DNA of 64,000 nucleotides from Streptomyces pseudovenezuelae (GTDB lineage: Bacteria; Actinomycetota; Actinomycetes; Streptomycetales; Streptomycetaceae): NCBI RefSeq assembly GCF_001513955.1, contig NZ_KQ948150.1, positions 248,001-312,000 on the forward strand, written 5' to 3'. Under the pieces are notes generated by a model that was not told the DNA's origin, made no database searches, and was given only the letters and a program-made list of their open reading frames with translations. Position 1 is the stretch's first letter. The number at the start of each line of letters is the position of its first letter. A program made the position numbers and the translations under genes. Of this stretch, positions 43,670-52,231 are shown piece by piece.

Positions 43670-44580
43670 CCCTCAGCCACTCCTCGACCGGCTCTGTCCA
43701 CGGGCGCCCCAGCGGCGCCCGTCGGCAGAGCCGGGCCGGCCTCGCCTTCGTCGCCGCCTACGTGATCCTCCTGATCGCGTTCGGCATCCTGCCGACCGGA
43801 TACGCCGTCTACTTCGCCTTCACCGACGCCGGCGGCACCTTCACCGGCTTCGGCAACTTCATCACCACGGCGCAGGACTTCCGCTTCATGGACGCCGTCG
43901 GCCATGTCGCGCTCTACCTTCTGTTCTGGCTGGTCTCCCTCGTGGTGTTCGTGGTGAGCCTGGCGCTGCTGCTGCACCGTCTCGCCTCGGGCACCCTCAG
44001 CAGATCGCTGCGCTTCTTCTTCTACGTCCCCGGCGCGCTCGCCGGCGCCGCGAGTGTGCTGGTGTGGCTGTTCATGCTGGACCCGACGGTGAGCCCGGTC
44101 AGTTCGCTGCTGGGCCTGCTGGGCTTCCACACCTTCGGCGAGGTGATCGCGCCCGGCAACCTGCCCCTGCTGTTCACGGTCATCGCGTTCTGGACCGGAG
44201 CGGGCGGCTGGATCGTCGTCATCTACGGCGCCCTGAACAACATCCCCAGTGACGTCATGGAAGCCGCGCGCATCGACGGCGCGGGGGCCTGGCAGACCGC
44301 CTGGCACGTGCAGATACCCATGCTCCGCAAGTGGATCGTGTACATGGTGATCCTGGCCTTCGCGGGCGGCGCGCAGCTCTTCGTGGAGCCGCAACTGCTG
44401 TCTCTCGCCAGTGTGGGCGTGGCCGGACGCGACTACGCGCTGAACCAGTTGACGTACGACTTCGCCTTCCAGATGAACAACGTCAACGGTGCCGCCGCGG
44501 TCTCGGTGGAGCTTCTGGTCGTCAGCGTGTCGGCCGCCGCGGTCTTCGTCGCACGGTCGGGGTTCTTCGATGCCGACTAA
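43666..44580 (+). CDS. ABC sugar importer permease 1
   Basis: A 304-residue MalF-type permease with about six membrane helices, the first at residues about 23-45. The coupling loop for the ATPase is SDVMEAARIDGAGAWQTAWH, the EAA motif. The GTG start is within GTGA overlapping the preceding stop. No ATPase gene is in the operon, as is usual in Streptomyces, where a shared MsiK-type ATPase drives many sugar importers. Confidence 0.87.
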   Translation: MTLSHSSTGSVHGRPSGARRQSRAGLAFVAAYVILLIAFGILPTGYAVYFAFTDAGGTFTGFGNFITTAQDFRFMDAVGHVALYLLFWLVSLVVFVVSLALLLHRLASGTLSRSLRFFFYVPGALAGAASVLVWLFMLDPTVSPVSSLLGLLGFHTFGEVIAPGNLPLLFTVIAFWTGAGGWIVVIYGALNNIPSDVMEAARIDGAGAWQTAWHVQIPMLRKWIVYMVILAFAGGAQLFVEPQLLSLASVGVAGRDYALNQLTYDFAFQMNNVNGAAAVSVELLVVSVSAAAVFVARSGFFDAD

Positions 44581-44635
44581 GACGTCCGCGGGACCGACCG
44601 GCGTCCCACCGCGCACGGAACGAGGAGCGAGTGCC

Positions 44636-45538
44636 ATGAGCCCAGCGCCCCGCCAGGCCTCCGGGCGGCGTCGCCCGCGTCGCCTGGTGCCCCGCCTGCT
44701 GACCGGCTCCGTACTGCTCGTCTTCCTGGTGTTCTTCGTCCTGCCGGTGCTCTGGCTCGTCCTCGCGGCGACCAAGACCGACCAACAGCTCGTGCACGGC
44801 AGCCCGTTGTCCTTCGGCTCCTGGCACGCCTTCAAGCACAACTGGGACGGCCTCACCGCGTTCCAGGACAACGCCGTCCTGCAGTGGCTGGGCAACTCCA
44901 CGCTGTACGCGGTGATCTCCCTGGTCATCACCCTCTGCGTGGCGGTGCCGGCGGGCTACGGCCTGGCCATGACCGAGTTCCGCGGCCGGCACACCCTGCT
45001 CGTGTCGACTCTCGTCGTGATGCTCATGCCGACCGCCACCCTGGTCGTGCCGTTGTTCCTGGAGATCAACGCGGCGCACCTGATCGGCACGATGTGGTCG
45101 ATCATCCTGCCGTACTCGTTCTACCCCTTCGGCGTGTATCTGACGTACATCTACTTCACCACCGCCGTACCGAAGGACCTGCTGGCGGCGGCCCGGATGG
45201 ACGGCTGCTCGGAGTTCGGCGTCTTCCGGTACATCGCGCTGCCGCTGGCGACCCCGGTCATCGCCCTCGTGGGCTTCTTCAGCTTCGTCGCCAACTGGAC
45301 CAACTACTTCCTGCCGTACGTGATGCTCCCCGAGAGCGACCAGATGCCGATCCAGGTGGGCGTCGGAAGCCTCCTCAGCAACGTGCCGTCCTTCAACCCG
45401 GCCGTCGGCCCCCTCGCGATAGAGCGCCCGCAACTGGCGCTGGCCACGCTGCTGGCCATCACACCGGTGCTGATCGTCTTCCTGTTCGCCCAGCGCTTCC
45501 TGGTCAGCGGGATGCTCGCCGGAGCCACCAAGGAGTAG
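44636..45538 (+). CDS. ABC sugar importer permease 2
   Basis: A 300-residue MalG-type permease with six predicted helices (first about residues 22-44) and the EAA loop LLAAARMDGCSEFGVFRYIA. Pairs with the preceding permease. The ATG at 44636 follows GAGGAGCGAG. An ATG at 44570 overlapping the previous gene would add 22 residues and cannot be excluded. Confidence 0.86.
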   Translation: MSPAPRQASGRRRPRRLVPRLLTGSVLLVFLVFFVLPVLWLVLAATKTDQQLVHGSPLSFGSWHAFKHNWDGLTAFQDNAVLQWLGNSTLYAVISLVITLCVAVPAGYGLAMTEFRGRHTLLVSTLVVMLMPTATLVVPLFLEINAAHLIGTMWSIILPYSFYPFGVYLTYIYFTTAVPKDLLAAARMDGCSEFGVFRYIALPLATPVIALVGFFSFVANWTNYFLPYVMLPESDQMPIQVGVGSLLSNVPSFNPAVGPLAIERPQLALATLLAITPVLIVFLFAQRFLVSGMLAGATKE

Positions 45539-45645
45539 ATCCCGGCCCACTGCTCCCGGCGTGACACCCGGAGCCCGCGCCCTTGTGCCCTGCCGCGTTT
45601 CCCGGCGTGCGCACCATGCCGCCACCCCGAACGGAGATCCATCCC

Positions 45646-47655
45646 ATGCCCTTCAGCTCCTCCGACCGTGTATCGGGTGAGGACGCAGCGGACGTCGTCC
45701 CACCGACCGCACCCGAGGTCCAGGCCCGGGTGCCGGTGCTCGAACCACCGGGCTGGGCCCTTGCGCAGCGGTCCCTGTTCGACCTGCTCGACCACGCCTG
45801 GCGCCGCTTCGCCCGCGACTTCACCGGCCCCGACGGCCGGCTGAACTACACCGGCTCACTCACGAGCCGCGACGGTGCGGACGACTTCTACGAGGTGTTC
45901 TTCAACTGGCCCCAGCTGTACCTCCTCGGCGGCGCCGACGACCTGCTGCCCGCGAGCGAGAAGCACTGGGAGGGCGTGACCCGCCAGCTCACCGAACTGG
46001 GCATGCTGCGCGACGAGTACGAACGCGGCTACGACTGGTTCCACCAGGGCGAGAGCCTGCTCCTGCTCTACTTCCTGTGCATGGCCGCCCCGGACCGCTG
46101 GGCCGAACGCGCGCTGCGCTTCGCCGAGTTGTTCGTCGACCCGGCCCACGGCAACTACGACCCCGACCACCGTGTCATCACCCGTCCCCACAACGGCAGC
46201 GACCCCGACCGCACAGGCCTGTTCGACGGTGACGTCTATCCCTGGCTGCAGAAGGAGGCCGACACGTACGGCTTCCCGCTGGAGTGGATTCCCGAGGCGG
46301 ACGGCGGCCCCTACCCCCTCTCCGCCGACCCCCGTCTCGGCGCGCAGATGCGGGACCGGACGGGCGTCGGCGACACCGCGGTCAACCTCGCCGCGGCCGG
46401 ACTGGTCCTCAACGCCTGGATCCTGTCCGGCGAGGACCGCTACCGCGACTGGATCGTCGAGTACGTCGGCGCGTGGCGCGAGCGCACCGAGGCGAACGGC
46501 GGTCTCGTCCCGGACAACGTCGGCCCGGACGGCGTCGTCGGCAGCCTGCTGGAGGGCCGCTGGTACGGCGGCCACTACGGCTGGTCCTGGCCGCACGGCT
46601 GGCACAGCGTCGGCCACGCGGCCTGTGTGGCGGTGCTGGCGGCGGCCACGGTCACCGGGGACGACGACCACCTCACCATGGTCGCGAGTTCGCTCGACTT
46701 TCTGATCGAACGCGGCAAGGTCATGCCCCACACCGAGGCGGACTCCAGTCTGCCCTCCAAGTGGGCGGCCGAACTCGGCCCGGACACCCGCACGCCCACC
46801 CCGCATCTGCCGTTTAGGCACAACGACGCGGGCTGGTTCGACTACAACCCGGCCACCCCGCCCGTGCCGGTCGCCCTGTGGCATCACACCGCCTCCGCCT
46901 CCGACCGCGCCCGGCTGGAGGCACTGCGGGAGGCCGACGGTATCGACTGGCGCACCGTCCGCCCGTTCCGCGCCAAGGAGGAGTCCGGACACGAGAAGGC
47001 ATGGTTCGCCTTCCTCGCCGGGGACGACCCCGGCTACCCCGAACGGATCCTCGCCACCGCCCAGGCCCAGATCCGCCACCGGCTGCGGCGCATCGACCGG
47101 TACCGCGACCTGGACGTGCCCGAGGCCGACATCCATGTGTGGCAGCAGTGCAATCCCGTGGCCACCGAGGCTCTCGTCCAGCTGACCTGGGGCGGCCCGC
47201 AGGTGCTCTACCAGGGCGGCCTGCAGCAGGCGAGGCTGCGCTACCACGACGCCGAGGCCCGCCGCGCCGGCCTGCCGCCGGACGTGGCCGCCCTGGTCAC
47301 CTCCATCGACCCCGAGGCGACCACCGTCGAACTGGTCAACCTCAGCCCCGAGACCGAGCGCACGGTGATCGTGCAGGCGGGCGCCTTCGCCGAGCACACC
47401 ATCGCCGCCGTCCGCTACACCACCTGCCAGGACGACAGCTGGATCGGGGACATGTACGACTACGGCCACACCGAGCCGGTGGTCAGCGAGGCGGAGACGT
47501 CGTGCGACACCTCCTTCCTGACGGTTCGGCTGCCCGCGTCCACCCGCATCCGGCTGGTGCTCCGGCTCCGTCTGCGCACCGGCACACCCAGCTACCGCAC
47601 CCCGTTCGACACCCCGGCCGACCTGTCCCCGGCCGCGGAGGGAGAGACCGCATGA
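45646..47655 (+). CDS. Unidentified 669-residue (alpha/alpha)-barrel-like protein in deoxysugar operon
   Basis: A large cytoplasmic protein without signal peptide. Residues about 25-500 are mainly helical with repeated Trp/Tyr/His-rich turns (YDWFHQGESLLLLYFLCMAA, GHYGWSWPHGWHSVGHAACV, RHNDAGWFDYNP), suggesting an (alpha/alpha)6 toroid as in polysaccharide lyases and several glycosidases. Residues about 530-669 look like a beta-sandwich (EATTVELVNLSPETERTVIV). I do not recognise a named family. It lies between a sugar importer and a mutarotase/lactonase pair, overlapping the mutarotase by four bases, so cleavage of an imported glycoside is a reasonable hypothesis. GGAG lies nine bases before the ATG. 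Confidence 0.75.
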   Translation: MPFSSSDRVSGEDAADVVPPTAPEVQARVPVLEPPGWALAQRSLFDLLDHAWRRFARDFTGPDGRLNYTGSLTSRDGADDFYEVFFNWPQLYLLGGADDLLPASEKHWEGVTRQLTELGMLRDEYERGYDWFHQGESLLLLYFLCMAAPDRWAERALRFAELFVDPAHGNYDPDHRVITRPHNGSDPDRTGLFDGDVYPWLQKEADTYGFPLEWIPEADGGPYPLSADPRLGAQMRDRTGVGDTAVNLAAAGLVLNAWILSGEDRYRDWIVEYVGAWRERTEANGGLVPDNVGPDGVVGSLLEGRWYGGHYGWSWPHGWHSVGHAACVAVLAAATVTGDDDHLTMVASSLDFLIERGKVMPHTEADSSLPSKWAAELGPDTRTPTPHLPFRHNDAGWFDYNPATPPVPVALWHHTASASDRARLEALREADGIDWRTVRPFRAKEESGHEKAWFAFLAGDDPGYPERILATAQAQIRHRLRRIDRYRDLDVPEADIHVWQQCNPVATEALVQLTWGGPQVLYQGGLQQARLRYHDAEARRAGLPPDVAALVTSIDPEATTVELVNLSPETERTVIVQAGAFAEHTIAAVRYTTCQDDSWIGDMYDYGHTEPVVSEAETSCDTSFLTVRLPASTRIRLVLRLRLRTGTPSYRTPFDTPADLSPAAEGETA

Positions 47656-47998
47656 AGCGCGTCGCGCAGACCATCAGGCTCCGGCCCGGGCACCGCGAGG
47701 AGTACCTCCGCCTCCACTCGGCGGTCTGGCCCGGCGTCGAGGCCGCCCTGCACCGGGCGAACATCCGCAACTACAGCATCTTCCTCCACGGCGATGCGCT
47801 GTTCGCCTACTTCGAGTACCACGGCGACGACTTCGGGGCCGACATGGCCGTCCTCGAAGCCGACCCCGAACCCAGGAATGGTGGAAACTCACCGACCCCT
47901 GCCAGGAGGCGTGGCCCGACCGGGGCGACTCCCGCCAGTGGACGGAGCTGACCGAGATCTGGCACCTCGCCCCGCCCGGCCACGGCGCGACCACCTGA
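47652..47998 (+). pseudogene. L-rhamnose/L-fucose mutarotase, single-base frameshift
   Basis: The first 75 residues (MKRVAQTIRLRPGHREEYLR, VEAALHRANIRNYSIFLHGD, FAYFEYHGDDFGADMA) are a textbook L-rhamnose mutarotase, which interconverts sugar anomers. Near 47870 the frame is lost: GACCCCGAACCCAGGAATGG reads EPRNG, while restoring one base gives ETQEWW and the expected tail WKLTDPCQEAWPDRGD and WTELTEIWHL ending at a TGA at 47996-47998. With that base the protein would be 115 residues, the family length. Either a recent mutation or an assembly error in an A or C run. Confidence 0.85.
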
Positions 47999-48033
47999 GG
48001 CCCCACACCGGACCGACCGACTTGGAACCCGCC

Positions 48034-48912
48034 ATGACCCCCGCCCCCCTCCTCATCGACGCCCACCACCACCTGTGGGAACTCGACCGGCGCCCCCAGC
48101 CCTGGCTCGACGATCCCGGCCTCGCATCCATCAGTCGGACCTTCACCCCCGGCGACCTGCGCTCCACGGCGACCACCCCCATCGCGGGCCGCCACCTGCA
48201 CGGCACGGTGGTCGTGCAGTGCATGCCCGACCTGCCCGAGACGCAGGACCTGCTCGCCCTCGCGGAACAGGAGCCGCTGATCGAAGCGGTGGTCGGCTGG
48301 GCGGACCTGACCTCGCCGGCGATCGGCGAGGTACTGGACCGACTGCTCGCCGGACCGGGCGGCGGGTATCTGCGCTCCCTGCGCCACCTCGTCCAGGGCG
48401 AGACGGACCCGAGCTGGCTGCAACGCCCGGACGTCGAGCGCGGGTTGGCGGTAGCCGGGGACCGTGGGCTCTCCTACGACGTCCTGGTCCACAGCCACCA
48501 GCTCGACCAGGCGATCGACCTCGCCGACCGCTTCCCCGACCTGCCCCAGGTGCTCGACCACGCGGGCAAGCCGAACATCGCCGGGCGCGCACTGGAGGAC
48601 TGGCGGCGTCAGGTGCGACGGCTGGCCGCACACGAGCAGGTGGCCTGCAAGCTGTCCGGACTGATCACCGAGGCCGACCACGACAACTGGACCACCGCCG
48701 ACATCCGCCCGGTCTGGGACACCCTGCTCGACGCCTTCGGTCCGGACCGGCTGATGTTCGGCTCCGACTGGCCGGTCGCCAACCTCGCCGGCGGCTGGAA
48801 CCGCTGGGCCGACACCGTGGACGAACTGCTCACCGACTGTGCCGAGAACGAGATCCACGCACTCCTCGCCGGCACCGCGACCGCCTTCTACCGCCTGGCC
48901 TCCCGCGACTGA
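48034..48912 (+). CDS. Amidohydrolase-2 family sugar lactonase (L-fucono/L-rhamnonolactonase-like)
   Basis: A 292-residue TIM-barrel hydrolase starting with IDAHHHLWELD, the metal-binding HxH strand. It continues with VLDHAGKPNIAGRALEDWRR (conserved His, His-region of strand 6) and MFGSDWPVANLAG with the metal Asp. Length and motifs match L-fuconolactonase and related sugar lactonases that open 1,4/1,5-lactones after sugar dehydrogenation. It follows the mutarotase by 35 bases. No sugar dehydrogenase or sugar-acid dehydratase is in the window. The 3' end overlaps the convergent CoA-transferase gene by 25 bases. Confidence 0.84.
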   Translation: MTPAPLLIDAHHHLWELDRRPQPWLDDPGLASISRTFTPGDLRSTATTPIAGRHLHGTVVVQCMPDLPETQDLLALAEQEPLIEAVVGWADLTSPAIGEVLDRLLAGPGGGYLRSLRHLVQGETDPSWLQRPDVERGLAVAGDRGLSYDVLVHSHQLDQAIDLADRFPDLPQVLDHAGKPNIAGRALEDWRRQVRRLAAHEQVACKLSGLITEADHDNWTTADIRPVWDTLLDAFGPDRLMFGSDWPVANLAGGWNRWADTVDELLTDCAENEIHALLAGTATAFYRLASRD

Positions 48913-49595
48913 CGGTCTGCCCCCGCGAAGGCCTGTCCGGGCCTGCGGATCACAGGCGCACCCGTGCGGTCGGCGATGTCCTCCGGGGTCACACCCGGAC
49001 CGCACTCCACGAGGGCGAGGCCGTCCGGCGTCACGTCGAGGACGCCGAGGTCGGTGACGATCCGGTGCACACACCGTTCGCCGGTGAGCGGAAGGGAGCA
49101 CTCCCGGACGATCTTGGGGCTGCCGTCCTTGGCGGTGTGCTCCATCAGGACGATCACACGGCGCGCTCCGTGGACGAGGTCCATCGCACCGCCCATGCCC
49201 TTGACCATCTTGCCGGGGATCATCCAGTTGGCCAGGTCGCCGACGGCGGACACCTGCATCGCGCCGAGGACGGCGGTGTCGATGTGACCGCCCCGGATCA
49301 TGCCGAAGGAGAGAGCGGAGTCGAAGAAGGAGGCGCCGGGCAGCACGGTGACGGTCTCCTTGCCCGCGTTGATGAGGTCGGGGTCGACCTCGTGCGCTTC
49401 CGGGTACGGCCCGGTGCCCAGGATGCCGTTCTCCGAGTGCAGCACCACGCGGACGCCCGGCCGGAGGTGGCCGGGCACGAGGGTGGGCAGGCCGATGCCG
49501 AGGTTGACGTAGGAACCGTCGGTGAGTTCGGCGGCGGCGCGGGCGGCCATCTGGTCGCGGGTCCAGCCCGCCTGCGTACGGACGGTGGTGCTCAT
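48888..49595 (-). CDS. 3-oxoacid CoA-transferase, subunit B
   Basis: A 235-residue subunit with YVNLGIGLPTLVPGHLRPGV, the catalytic-glutamate motif SENGILGTGPYP, and GGHIDTAVLGAMQVSAVGDL. It pairs with the A subunit encoded immediately upstream (four-base overlap). The enzyme moves CoA from succinyl-CoA (or acetyl-CoA) to a 3-oxo acid such as acetoacetate or 3-oxoadipate. As the last gene of a ring-cleavage operon it probably activates the acid released by that pathway. A longer open frame upstream belongs to neighbours. Confidence 0.86.
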   Translation of the reverse strand: MSTTVRTQAGWTRDQMAARAAAELTDGSYVNLGIGLPTLVPGHLRPGVRVVLHSENGILGTGPYPEAHEVDPDLINAGKETVTVLPGASFFDSALSFGMIRGGHIDTAVLGAMQVSAVGDLANWMIPGKMVKGMGGAMDLVHGARRVIVLMEHTAKDGSPKIVRECSLPLTGERCVHRIVTDLGVLDVTPDGLALVECGPGVTPEDIADRTGAPVIRRPGQAFAGADRQSREARR

Positions 49596-50374
49596 GCGGG
49601 TACGGCCCCTCGGGTCGAGGACACGGAGGTCCGAAGGTGTTCGATCTGTTTGGCGGCGGCCTGGGCCGGGGTGAGAGGTACGACGCGCTGGACGAAGATG
49701 CCCGGCAGGTGCACCTCGTCCGGATCCAGGTCTCCCGGTTCCACGAGCTCCTCGACCTCCGCGATCGTGACGCGGCCCGCCATGGCGGCGAGCGGGTTGA
49801 AGTTGGCCGCCGCCCTGCGGAAGACCAGGTTGCCGTCGTGGTCGCCGCGCCAGGCCCGTACGAGGGCGAAGTCGGTGGTGATGGCGTGCTCCAGGACATA
49901 CCGGCGGTCGGCGAACTCGCGGGTCTCCTTCGGCGGGGAGGCCACGGCGACCGTGCCGTCGGCCGCGTAGCGCCAGGGCAGCCCGCCGCGGGCGACCTGG
50001 GTGCCGACGCCTGCGGGGGTGTAGAAGGCGGGGATGCCCGCTCCTCCGGCACGCAGCCGCTCGGCCAGGGTGCCCTGCGGGACGAGTTCCACCTCCAGTT
50101 CGCCCGAGAGGTACTGGCGGGCGAACTCCTTGTTCTCGCCGACGTAACTGCCCGTGACCCGGGCGATCCGGCCGTCGGTCAGCAGGACTCCCAGTCCGCG
50201 CCCGTCCACGCCGCAGTTGTTGGACACGACCTTCAGGTCGGTGGCGCCCTGGGCGTGGAGGGCATGGATGAGCACGTCGGGAATGCCGCTGAGGCCGAAG
50301 CCGCCGACGGCCAGTGACGCCCCGTCGCAGATATCGGCGACCGCCTCCGCGGCGCTCGCGCGGGCCTTGTCCAT
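49592..50374 (-). CDS. 3-oxoacid CoA-transferase, subunit A
   Basis: A 260-residue subunit with the glycine-rich CoA site VGGFGLSGIPDVLIHAL, VSNNCGVDGRGLG, and GAGIPAFYTPAGVGTQVARG. Forms the heterodimer (or tetramer) with subunit B, whose start overlaps this stop (ATGA). Lies 36 bases after the SDR gene in the nine-gene operon. Confidence 0.87.
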   Translation of the reverse strand: MDKARASAAEAVADICDGASLAVGGFGLSGIPDVLIHALHAQGATDLKVVSNNCGVDGRGLGVLLTDGRIARVTGSYVGENKEFARQYLSGELEVELVPQGTLAERLRAGGAGIPAFYTPAGVGTQVARGGLPWRYAADGTVAVASPPKETREFADRRYVLEHAITTDFALVRAWRGDHDGNLVFRRAAANFNPLAAMAGRVTIAEVEELVEPGDLDPDEVHLPGIFVQRVVPLTPAQAAAKQIEHLRTSVSSTRGAVPA

Positions 50375-50410
50375 GGAGTGAGGGCCTTTCTGTCGTTCGT
50401 CGTCGCCGGC

Positions 50411-51160
50411 TCAGACGCCGGTGCGCAGGGCGTCGGAGATCGGCTTCGCGCCGCCGTGCGCGGTGAGGCCGCCGTCGACCGGGATCTCGGCTCCGGTGAT
50501 GAACGCGGAGTCCTCGGAAAGGAGGAAGGTGACGAGCGGAGTGATGTCGTCGACGGTGCCGGTGCGACCGAGAGGTGTCCCGACGAGGTTCGCCGCGCGG
50601 AACGCGGGCGCGGCGGAGGCGGTCATCTCGGTCTCGATGAAGCCGGGGTGGATCGTGTTCACACGGATGCCGCGCGGCCCCAGTTCCATGGCCGCGGTGG
50701 CCGACAGGCCGCGCAGCGCCCACTTGCTGGTGGTGTACGCGACGGGGTAGTGGGCGGTCAGCGCCGCCGACGAGCCGACGTTCACGATCGACGCCCCCGC
50801 GCGCATCAACGGCGTCAGATGCTGGATGCCCAGGAGCGGACCGGTGACGTTGACGGCGTGGACCCGGGCCATGTCCTCGGGGCGTACGTCGTCGATCCTG
50901 GCGCGCCAGGTGACGCCCGCGTTGTTGACCAGCCCGTGCACCTGCCCGTACGCCTCGCCCAGGTGGGCGGCGAGGTCCGCCCACTCCCGCGCGCTGGTGA
51001 CGTCGAGGCGGCGGCAGCCGGCTTCCTCCGTCACGTCGGTGGCGATCACCCGGGCGCCCTCGCGGGTCAGTGCCTCGGCCTCCGCGGCGCCCTGGCCGCG
51101 GGCCGCGCCGGTCACCACGACGACCTTGCCGAGCAGCCTCTTGGGCCGCAGGTCGGTCAC
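50411..51160 (-). CDS. Short-chain dehydrogenase/reductase (SDR)
   Basis: A 249-residue classical SDR: VVVVTGAARGQGAAEAEALT (NAD-binding), LVNNAGVTWRAR, the catalytic Ser in IVNVGSSAAL, Tyr/Lys in VAYTTSKWALRG, and the tail PVDGGLTAHGG. Acts on a secondary alcohol or ketone. In a meta-cleavage operon it may oxidise a hydroxyacid intermediate. In a deoxysugar context a 2-keto-3-deoxy-sugar-acid dehydrogenase is also possible. The GTG at 51160 overlaps the preceding stop by four bases, which fixes the start. Confidence 0.86.
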   Translation of the reverse strand: MTDLRPKRLLGKVVVVTGAARGQGAAEAEALTREGARVIATDVTEEAGCRRLDVTSAREWADLAAHLGEAYGQVHGLVNNAGVTWRARIDDVRPEDMARVHAVNVTGPLLGIQHLTPLMRAGASIVNVGSSAALTAHYPVAYTTSKWALRGLSATAAMELGPRGIRVNTIHPGFIETEMTASAAPAFRAANLVGTPLGRTGTVDDITPLVTFLLSEDSAFITGAEIPVDGGLTAHGGAKPISDALRTGV

Positions 51161-52128
51161 GGCCGCTCCCGGCTGCGGCGCCGGCCTGTCGGCAGGGGTA
51201 CGGGAGCGGCACCGGGGACGACGGTGTTGGAGACCGTGCCGATGCCCTCCACGGTGAGCGTGACCGTGTCGCCGGGCTTCAGCGGCGGCGGGGTTTGTTC
51301 GCCCCGCACGCCCCACAGCTCGGCGAGGCAGCCGCCGTTGCCGCAGGTCCCGGAACCGAGGACGTCGCCGGGGCGGACGACCGTGCCGCGGGAGGCGTAG
51401 GCGGTCATCTCCTCGAACGTCCAGCTCATGTTGGACAGCAGGTCCTTGCCGACCACCTGTCCGTTGACCTCTGCGGTCAGGGCCAGTCGCAGGAAGCCGT
51501 CGGTGTCCCGGTAGGGCTCCAGTTCGTCGGCGGTGACCAGGTAGGGGCCGAGGGCGGTGGCGGTGTCCTTGCCCTTGCAGGGTCCGAGGCCGATCCTCAT
51601 CTCGGCGGACTGGAGGTCGCGGGCGGACCAGTCGTTGAAGACGGTGTAGCCGACGATGTGGTCGCGGGCCTGTTCGGGGGTGAGGTCGCGGCCCTCCTTG
51701 CCGATGACGGCGGCGACTTCGAGCTCGAAGTCGAGCACGCTCGACCCGGGCGGCACGGGGATGTCGTCGTGCGGGCCGTACACCGCGTAGGGGTTCGCGA
51801 AGTAGAAGGTGGGCGCCGCGTACCACTGTTCGGGTACACCGGCGGCTCCGTCCACGGACCGCCGTACACCCTCGACGTGTTCCTCGAAGGTGACGAAGTC
51901 CCGCACGGTGGACGGCTGGAGCGGGGCCAGCAGACGCACCTCGGAGAGGTGGGGACCGGCCGGGACGTCGAGCAGGGCGGAGCCCGCGTCGAGCAGACCG
52001 GGCAGGCCGCCCCCCTCGGCGAGGAGGCCGGCCAGGGAGTGGACGCCGGGAAGTGGACGGAGGGTGCCGTCCTCGGCGACGACGGCCACGTGCCGGCGGG
52101 CACGGTGTTCGTACGTGGCGAAACGCAT
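51157..52128 (-). CDS. Fumarylacetoacetate hydrolase (FAH) family protein 1
   Basis: A 323-residue FAH-fold enzyme. The metal-binding set is visible: SSVLDFELEVAAVIG (ExE type), YTVFNDWSARDLQ and LGPCKGKDTATALGPYLVT, with YAAPTFYFANPYAVYGP ahead. Family members cleave C-C bonds of diketo acids, hydrate, decarboxylate or isomerise ring-cleavage products. Unlike classical short bacterial FAH proteins it has a full N-terminal domain. Coupled to the SDR by GTGA. A second, different FAH gene opens the operon, so two steps of this type are implied. Confidence 0.85.
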   Translation of the reverse strand: MRFATYEHRARRHVAVVAEDGTLRPLPGVHSLAGLLAEGGGLPGLLDAGSALLDVPAGPHLSEVRLLAPLQPSTVRDFVTFEEHVEGVRRSVDGAAGVPEQWYAAPTFYFANPYAVYGPHDDIPVPPGSSVLDFELEVAAVIGKEGRDLTPEQARDHIVGYTVFNDWSARDLQSAEMRIGLGPCKGKDTATALGPYLVTADELEPYRDTDGFLRLALTAEVNGQVVGKDLLSNMSWTFEEMTAYASRGTVVRPGDVLGSGTCGNGGCLAELWGVRGEQTPPPLKPGDTVTLTVEGIGTVSNTVVPGAAPVPLPTGRRRSRERP

Positions 52129-52231
52129 GGCGGGTCCTAGGGGCGTGCGGAAGGGCCCGGGGGCGCGGCGGGCAGTCAGGGCGACAGGGGACGCCGCGCC
52201 CCCGGGGGCCGGGGTGGCCTCGGGGTCGTGC

